From: Conidiobolus coronatus NRRL 28638
Lineage: Eukaryota; Entomophthoromycota; Entomophthoromycetes; Entomophthorales; Conidiobolaceae
Direction of reading: 5' to 3'
NCBI GenBank assembly: GCA_001566745.1
Contig: KQ964464.1
Span: 37,247 to 89,927, forward strand
DNA: 52,681 nt
Made by a program: the position numbers and the translations under genes. This document shows, piece by piece, positions 46,579 to 52,681 of this stretch. Positions within the stretch are counted from its first letter, which is position 1, and every line of letters starts with the position of its first letter. The notes below the pieces were generated by a model. The model was not told where the DNA came from. It saw only the letters and a program-made list of their open reading frames with translations, and made no database searches.

Positions 46579-49500
46579 TTCCCAAGCAAAGCCTCATATT
46601 CCCCTACACTTCACAACATATTTAACGATATACAATAATTAATCTAATATTATTATTTGACTATAATAATATAATATTATCTCTGATGTAATTAATTAAG
46701 TTTTTTTCATAAAAATAAATTCATATTTTAAAACATTTTATTATTTATTTTATTGCTACATCAGCGTTTACTGTTATTTCTAAACTATCCATTTCTTAAT
46801 TCTCACAAAGAAATTAAATTCCTGGTTAAATTCAAATCACTGCTCCACCAAAATAAAAAGTGACTAAGATAAATCAGATGAAGCCTGAGAGTTAGTTAGG
46901 CTCTCCATAGATAAAATAACCTGGTAACGTTAGCTCAAGGATTAGTTAAAGAGAGAGGGGTAAGATTCTCTCATCGAAAGTTATATTAGGAGGGAAAGAG
47001 GAGACGAGGGGGATAATTTTAGCAAATCACTTCCAATTGAGTTGGAGAACGCGCCTAAGAAAATTTTCAATTTATCTAAGATTAAAAATTTATTAACTAG
47101 ATCAAATTTGTAATTAATTTAATGATCATAACCGTTATTTATTTACTTAGCTAAATCTAGAATGTTGCCAACTAAGTTTAAACCTTCTTCCATTACTTTA
47201 TAAAACAAATTAGAATAAACAAAATAAACGTTACTTTGTAATAATAACTTGATTATTAGACACTAGAATGGACTCTTTGAATACTAAAATTCAAATTTCC
47301 AAATAGAATAATAAGCTTAATTTAACAAATCTATAATTCTTGGATTATTGAAGAAAAATTGTACGATATCCCTATAGCCCCGCATAATACACTTTATATC
47401 TGTCTATGCTATGATACCTGATAAATTACAGATCTAAACTCACTTTTACTATTCACAAGCTCTTTTTCAATAAATAAATTGAATACAAAACCCTTTAAAA
47501 CTTTAACCTCAGTCAACAAAAAATTAATGGTGAAAGTTGGAATAATAGAACTAAATAGTAATAACAAGTAGAATCAGTTTAACCATGAGATGGTGAATTG
47601 ATAACTACCACAAATTTTTTGGTGTAACAATATATCACGTCTTTATTTGATTTTTGTATATAACTTATTGCCCTATTTTGCTTAGCATGCAGAAAACTTG
47701 TCATTATCCAAATTTAACATCAAAACTAAAATATTAACTGATTTCATAATTACCGTCTTTTATATACAGTAATTATTAAATCAAGTAGAGAGCAGAGACT
47801 TGTAAAATAATATTTGATAGTTACTATAATAGTCTATTCACAAAATCTAAATAGCACCGTATATATATTGGTGTAATAAACAATACTAAGTTAAAAAAAT
47901 ATAACTAAATCATTTATAATAAATGGTTCATTAAATAATATTTTATTAATAATGAAAAACCTTTAAAAGCCGTGAATTTTATTATTAACGGAAAAATTTT
48001 TGTATACCAAGAATATAATATATTAGTTTAAGGATTATGTAACAAATAACAAATAATGTAACAGTGTACAATTGTGTTAAATAGCTAACATCGTATAAAT
48101 GTATGTTTATATTTTATGTTAACTTTAGTAGCTTCAACCCTTTAAAAAATGCTTGGTAAACTAACACGTCAGATTAGCATGATATTCAATATCTTTATTA
48201 AAATCATATGTTAAAAATCTCTAAGCTAACAAAAAACAAGGATCAAATTAATATATAATTTTTGTAAAACTTGCTTGCAAGTCAAATTAATTTAATGTAT
48301 ACTAATTAATTTGACGTGTTTAATCTTATTGGATTAAATTGTTATTTTGTATATATTAATTAATGTATGAGAGGGAGGGGTTGACTTGACTGTAAGTCAA
48401 ATTGCATACTATTGGTGTAAATTTATTATCATTGTTATGTGTTTGGATATATATTTTGATTGTATGTTAAAGATTCTTATCTATTAGACAGATTCTTTTT
48501 TATTAAAACTAATATTTTTCAATAAGTTAAATGCTATTAAAACAAAAAATACCAAATTAAGAAAAAAGCTATTTCAATATCCGCTCAATCCACTTATATT
48601 ATTAAATGCTTCATATGAATTATACATGTAAGTAATATGTATAGAAAAATTATTAAATATGCCTATTATGCTAATCTATTATGCTTTGTTTATAAGGCAA
48701 TGATTTTTAATTTATATGCCATAAGCTATGATGGCTTATAAAAGTTAGATTAATATGCATATTAAATTAAATTTTAATTTCGGAGTTTGGTTAATTCCTA
48801 AGATATTTTTGCATTTTCTCTTCATTTTAGTATTTTTTTCGCGTAATTTTAATTCAAGCTATATTTCGTCAAAATAAGTCGCTCAATTATCTTATTTAAC
48901 CTATTGATACAACGTTTATTTCTCTAGATCTAGTCCTTTTTAAACACAATCAACATACATATGAATTAATTAATCCTTATAAGTGTATAATTATCCAAAT
49001 TATCATCTGATAATACATAAATTAAATTCTGGAAACGTAAGGATGTTACCATAATAGGTAAATTAGACGATTTCGGGTTATTGGTTAATAGATGTTTTAT
49101 AGATTACTCATTTTTATGCTCTAACTAACATTTTAATCGATATCCAACAGAAAAAATGAAGTTTTAGGATTTTTCTCTAATCATATAAACCCTTGAATTA
49201 ATACTGTAATATGTTCATTATCAACTTTATTTAACTAGAATTTAATATAAAATTAAAACGTGAAAGGCTATATTAATTACAAATTGATTCTATTAATTAA
49301 ATAGAATGATGGCTAGATGTTAATAGTTATCCCACTGCTGACTAAGTGTTAATTCAATAAAAATTTTCCTATAACCCATGAAAACCTTAAATTTGCACAA
49401 TAATAATTAATCCTCACTTCGGTCACTCCTCAATATAATAAAATAATGAAATAATAGATATCAAGTTTAGCACTACAAGCTCTATTATCATTTGATGTGT

Positions 49501-50324
49501 AATATAAATTAAGCCAATTACATAAATTAATAATATAAGATAATTATTAGTAATCTATAATATATTTTATGTAATATAATAATTATTAACTATAATCGAT
49601 TTAAGCTAATTCTAATAACAATTTACCCAGTATATTATGATATATCCAAATAAATTACTACCACTGAATTTTAATTATCTAACAAGTATAGATATAATTT
49701 TCAATATTTACTTATTAGGAGAATTTCATTAATTCTTTTTTAATTATTAAATTATGTTATTAAAGAGAGACTTGTGTGTGTTAAAAAGGAGTTGGAAAAT
49801 TAAAACATAACAAATGTTAACACTAGTAAGGTATTGTTTGTTTTTAACTCCTTTGCCCTTTCTCTGGGTAAGTTGATTATGCTTGTAATGCTTGGGATAT
49901 AACTCCTTTGTATTTAGCATTAATTTTTCGTCCTCCTATACCCCGAGGTAGGAGTACTAAGAAATTTATAATAGGGATTTGATAAGAAAAGTGAAGTAAA
50001 TTATGTTTTGGAGAGTATGGTAAAAGCGATTTGTAAATTGATTTATGTTTATGACCAATATCTAAAGTACTCAGATGCTTTCTAATTTAACGAATATATG
50101 CAAATCAGTTGTTAATTATCATATCTCTAGAGTGATATGTAAAGCTTTTAAACAAATAAGAGAAAAATTAAACAACAATGAGAGTTTATGAGGGTATGAT
50201 GATAAATTAGAGGAAATTTATTTGACAAAATTTGCATTTATGCATATTCAAAAGTTCCAGACATTTGACACTGCTATAATCAATATAGAGATTAAATTGA
50301 TCTATAAACAATTATATTAATGGA
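46579..50324. other. long gene-free spacer between convergent cell-wall genes
   Basis: 3.75 kb of AT-rich DNA with no supported gene. Purine-rich runs occur near 46950-47020 (GAGAGAGGGG, GGAGGGAAAGAGG). A hairpin with 12-bp arms lies at 48281-48315. The nonamer AACTCCTTT occurs twice at 49846 and 49901 and once inverted at 49785. A GC-rich stem-like CTCCTA...TAGGAG lies at 49934-49955. Their roles are unknown. Confidence 0.4.
48281..48315. repeat. perfect inverted repeat, 12-bp arms
   Basis: GTCAAATTAATT (48281-48292) and its exact reverse complement (48304-48315) around an 11-base loop. A related AAGTCAAATTGC lies about 110 bp downstream. No gene is nearby and no run of T suggests a terminator. 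Confidence 0.5.
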
Positions 50325-51260
50325 TTAGTTGTTGCTAGCAACGCGACGGTGGCACTTGATCTTTTGAGGGTTAACGGTAGGGTAAGTAGCAGGGGATGTA
50401 GTGGTAGTAGTAGTGGGGTTAACGGGGTAAGCATTAGTGGTAGTGGTAGTGGTGGTAGTGTTGACGGGGTAGGTATTGGTAGTGGTAGTGGTGGTGTTAA
50501 CAGGGTAAGCGTTAGTAGTGGTAGTAGTGGAGTTTACAGGGTAAGCATTGGTGGTAGTAGTGGTAGTTTGGACAGGGTAGGCAGTGGTGGTAGTGGTAGT
50601 GGTCTTTTCAACATAGGCAGGAGTAGTAGTAGTGGTGGTAGTAGTTTTTTCAACATAGGCAGGGGTAGTAGTGGTAGTAGTGGTCTTTTCGACGTAGGCA
50701 GGGGTGGTGGTAGTGGTAGTAGTGGGAACAACTGGGGGATTGGTAGTGGTAGTGGTTTTTTCAACATAAGCAGGGGTGGTAGTAGTAGTTTTAACAACGT
50801 AATCAGTGGTAGCGGGAACAACAGGAGGATTGACGGTAGTAGCGGGAGCGGGATTTGCTTTATATTGATTGCCATTTTGCAAAATACCAGCGCAATTAGA
50901 GCTATCAACTTGTTCCCAAGTGGCACCGTAAAGACCAGTTCTATCACCAAACAAAGCGTAGAAAGAATCTACATTTAAATCTAAACCAACACCACCACGG
51001 TCAACAGCCATGACGTATTGATGCTTGGAGGGGTCTTCAGCATTACAGACCTTTAAACAAGCACCACATTGAGATTGTGTTAATCCTTGGACAGCAGTGA
51101 TTCTTGAAATGTCCATTTGGGAACCAGGATATCCACAGAAGACAGGGTTAGTGTCCAAAGCACCTTTGACTTCGTTGTAGTGATGGGTGGTAATCTTTTG
51201 GTTTCCAGAAAGAGCAGCAGAAGCAGCAGAGGCAAAGATCAATGAAATTAAAGTGTTCAT
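50325..51260 (-). CDS. secreted double-psi beta-barrel protein with Thr-repeat tail
   Basis: Single exon, 311 residues. A signal peptide (about 1-15, SAASA) is followed by a domain of about 100 residues resembling the RlpA/expansin/cerato-platanin double-psi barrel group. It has C42, C65, C68, C72 and C123, with QCGACLKVC, VMAVDRGGVGLDLN (83-96) and ATWEQVDSSNC (113-123). Such proteins act on or bind cell-wall polysaccharides or work as secreted effectors; which applies here is unknown. From about 137 on, the chain is a Thr/Pro repeat array: four PAYVEK units, then five AYPV(N/Q) units, separated by runs of 5-8 Thr. This is probably an O-mannosylated stalk. The end is basic with one Cys and no GPI-like hydrophobic tail. 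A TATA box and ACGCGT boxes lie upstream. Confidence 0.8.
   Translation of the reverse strand: MNTLISLIFASAASAALSGNQKITTHHYNEVKGALDTNPVFCGYPGSQMDISRITAVQGLTQSQCGACLKVCNAEDPSKHQYVMAVDRGGVGLDLNVDSFYALFGDRTGLYGATWEQVDSSNCAGILQNGNQYKANPAPATTVNPPVVPATTDYVVKTTTTTPAYVEKTTTTTNPPVVPTTTTTTTPAYVEKTTTTTTTPAYVEKTTTTTTTTPAYVEKTTTTTTTAYPVQTTTTTTNAYPVNSTTTTTNAYPVNTTTTTTNTYPVNTTTTTTTTNAYPVNPTTTTTTSPATYPTVNPQKIKCHRRVASNN
50360..50790 (-). repeat. coding minisatellite: Thr-rich repeats within the DPBB gene
   Basis: Tandem degenerate units of ACN-run plus CCTGCCTATGTTGAAAA (PAYVEK) and ACN-run plus GCTTACCCCGTTAA (AYPVN). The Thr run length varies between units, as expected from replication slippage. The antisense strand of this array is open for 209 codons purely because of the repeat. 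Confidence 0.85.
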
Positions 51261-51380
51261 GTTGTATATATTAAGTATTAAAGTTTAGCGAAAGATGAGA
51301 CCTGCAAAGACTAATAAATAGATAGATCAATAGATCAATTAAAACTCAATTTTAATTGTAAAGATTTAGTAGAAAATAAG

Positions 51381-51392
51381 CCTCTATTTATA
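51381..51392 (-). promoter_or_regulatory. TATA box of the DPBB gene
   Basis: The minus strand reads TATAAATAGAGG, a consensus-grade TATA element about 121 bp upstream of the ATG at 51260. Confidence 0.6.
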
Positions 51393-51622
51393 CAAGAATA
51401 GTTTGCATTTTACATATTCTCAAGCTTTGATAACAGGAGTAAGCTTTATTGAGTCACGAAACTAAATTGTGCGATCCATTTTATTAATCAATTTGGGCAG
51501 GATGGGTGTAGAGATCTGAGAATGTAAGCTCCTATCCACACAACGCTCAATTGAGACAACATTCTATATTGATTTAGCTTGTTGATTGAGCGAATCATGA
51601 CTTTAGCTTTCATTATTTTTTT

Positions 51623-51630
51623 CACGCGTG
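51623..51630. promoter_or_regulatory. ACGCGT box 1 (CACGCGTG) upstream of the DPBB gene
   Basis: A perfect 8-bp palindrome containing the MluI cell-cycle box core, about 363 bp upstream of the start codon. Confidence 0.4.
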
Positions 51631-51670
51631 CAAGCCTAATAGAATCCGCATAATAAAGCATCCAGACTTC

Positions 51671-51686
51671 AAAACACGCGTGTTTT
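51671..51686. promoter_or_regulatory. ACGCGT box 2 inside a 16-bp palindrome
   Basis: AAAACACGCGTGTTTT is perfectly self-complementary over 16 bp and again contains CACGCGTG, 41 bp upstream of box 1's outer edge. Two copies this close argue for a real binding site of a dimeric or paired factor. Confidence 0.45.
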
Positions 51687-51932
51687 TAATATGGGTCCAA
51701 TCATCATTAAGCAATTTCTTAGTTCTAATGATTTGAACTTTTCTTATGCAAAACCTCTTTTTTGATTTTTTTGATAGCACTGATTGAAAAATTTAATGCA
51801 AAAATTATTGATTATTAGGAATTATGTATAGGTTATAGCACAGAAAAGCACCTTAATTCCACCAACCTTATGAATCCAAGTGTCATATATAATCCAGTGT
51901 ACATTCACCTCTTACTTTTCAAAGGAAAAACG

Positions 51933-52681
51933 TCAATAGAGATAAAGAACAGAAGCGATCCAATCAGCGAAACAATTATCCTTGCACACTTCACTCAACA
52001 TCCAATCTAAGATTTCATTAATTGACTCTTCTTTACGTCCAAAGCCATCATTTCCACATATTATAGCAATTACGTTTAATCCTAATTTGTTTTTTGAAAT
52101 CAGCTGCAAACTGAACACAAATTTTTTAAATGTTGAGGAGATAGCTCAGAGTATGACAATTACACATCCATATCTTTCAAATAAATATTTTAACTAATTC
52201 CAGGCTATTGGATACTTTTTAAAGTTTACCAATTGGCTTTGAGCAAAGGCTTTGGACATCGAATCGGCCCTCTAATAGATCACTATCTAACAATACAATT
52301 TTCCGTCATAAGCTCTATAAACTCGCCTTAACTGCTTTCTAAACCAATCATCTTCCACTGCTTCTTATTATATTTATTTGTCCTTTTATGATGATTACCT
52401 GTAACTATTCTAAGTAATCCGGGAATCGTTCCGAATTTTATTCTAGCGACCTTGCCTTCTATAGTTATATTAATCCTCTATCATTTTAATATTTTGCCAG
52501 AATAATTTCTAAGCCATCCATTATTACATCACTATCCCCTAAAATTTTCCAGGATTCTATCCCGTATTCCAGATAACAGCTTATCTCAGCTAATCAATTT
52601 CCAAATAAAATAGAGTAACAAGAAATTTGCGTTTAAAGTAACTATTAAAGTATTTTCTCTATATGTCGAATAATCACCGGG
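51933..52681 (-). pseudogene. decayed Ty3/gypsy-type retrotransposon, integrase region
   Basis: On the minus strand, broken reading frames resemble a gypsy-class polyprotein. From 52262 to 51933 one frame, interrupted by a TAG and a TGA, shows in order FKKYPIA (like the F-x-K-W-P-I-A of integrase cores), ERYGCVIVIL, and GFGRKEESINEILDWML (like the G-x-V-E-x-x-N-x-x-L-x-x-ML segment after the catalytic centre), ending FADWIASVLYLY. Just upstream, in other frames, come EDDWFRKQLRRVYRAYDGKLY and a short continuation, as in the region before the integrase zinc finger. The expected SDRG motif with the second catalytic Asp is destroyed. No terminal repeats are visible, and the element continues beyond the window edge or is truncated. 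It is non-functional. Confidence 0.55.

Larger units (their letters stand above)
51261..51932. other. promoter region of the DPBB gene
   Basis: 672 bp, GC-richer than most spacers. It holds the TATA box (51381-51392), two ACGCGT sites (51623-51630 and 51671-51686) and an inverted pair CGCTCAAT/ATTGAGCG (51544-51551 and 51585-51592). No gene is seen. Confidence 0.45.

Noticed and set aside
46820..46865. tRNA-like 3' segment (GGTTAAATTCAAATCACTGCTCCACCA)
   Set aside because: No matching 5' acceptor strand, D-arm or anticodon arm could be found; resemblance limited to a few bases.
48363..48395. Third MITE end at TATGAGAGGGAGGGGTTGACTTGA
   Set aside because: It shares GGTTGACTTGA with the left end of copy 1 but lacks the GATTCTGG core, and no right end was found.
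50349..50978. 209-codon Gly/Ser-rich open frame on the plus strand
   Set aside because: It is the exact antisense of the Thr-repeat array of the DPBB gene. The frame is open only because ACN repeats read as Gly/Ser codons on the other strand.
51982..52197. 71-codon frame on the plus strand
   Set aside because: It lies antisense to the integrase-like relic, has no family resemblance and no promoter-like sequence.
52664..52681. ATG TCG AAT AAT CAC CGG at the right edge as a gene start
   Set aside because: Only six codons before the window ends, and it lies opposite the retroelement relic.
1..52681. CRISPR arrays, operons, Shine-Dalgarno sites and other prokaryotic features
   Set aside because: The spliced genes and fungal protein content show this is eukaryotic nuclear DNA; no regularly spaced repeat array was seen.

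Overview
This window looks like nuclear DNA of a fungus. It is very AT-rich. Its protein-coding genes carry short introns of mostly 41-58 nt, starting with GTA and usually with a CTAAC/CTAAT-like branch site close to the AG. The content is fungal: a SUN-family cell-wall protein, a DUF1769 protein, Fab1 and an ASTRA subunit (Asa1). SNAPC3, a SMYD-like gene and the heavily AT-rich spacers suggest an early-diverging lineage, for example the Entomophthoromycotina. That placement is inference, not something the sequence proves. I assembled 15 genes; nine are spliced, with 38 introns in total. All exon joins below were made by eye from GT/AG sites, reading phase and protein-family fit.

Layout. 0.2-6 kb: nucleotide-sugar transporter (-), small SET-domain protein (+), FabG/CBR4-like mitochondrial ketoacyl reductase (-) and 3-phosphoglycerate dehydrogenase (-). 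6-9.5 kb: gene-poor spacer holding the serine-gene promoter, a pair of perfect palindromes and MITE copy 1. 9.5-12.8 kb: hotdog thioesterase A (-) and the mitochondrial aminopeptidase Icp55 (-). 14.2-20.5 kb: FAB1 (+), the PI3P 5-kinase. 20.6-21.5 kb: assembly gap, followed by a 72-bp inverted repeat whose two arms are copies of the same 24 start codons. 22.7-25 kb: thioesterase B (+), a diverged paralog of A, and a DUF1769 gene (-). 26.4-36.1 kb: VPS13 (+). 36.3-37 kb: MITE copy 2 and a second gap. 37-42.6 kb: SNAPC3, a SMYD-type SET/MYND protein and ASA1 (all -). 45.5-51.3 kb: two secreted cell-surface genes pointing towards each other, the SUN protein (+) and a double-psi barrel protein with a Thr-repeat tail (-). 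51.9 kb to the end: decayed remains of a Ty3/gypsy-type integrase.

How the genes relate. There is no operon logic. Loose themes are membrane lipid and phosphoinositide biology (FAB1, VPS13, possibly the DUF1769 protein), mitochondrial metabolism and protein maturation (the ketoacyl reductase, thioesterase A, Icp55) and the cell wall (SUN and DPBB proteins). The two cell-wall genes share ACGCGT boxes in their promoters.

I did not find a clear new multi-gene system. The most unusual items are the start-codon-anchored inverted repeat beside gap 1, the matched MITE pair, the thioesterase duplication with loss of active-site-region residues in one copy, the FFAT-like motif in Vps13, and the shared ACGCGT promoter boxes.
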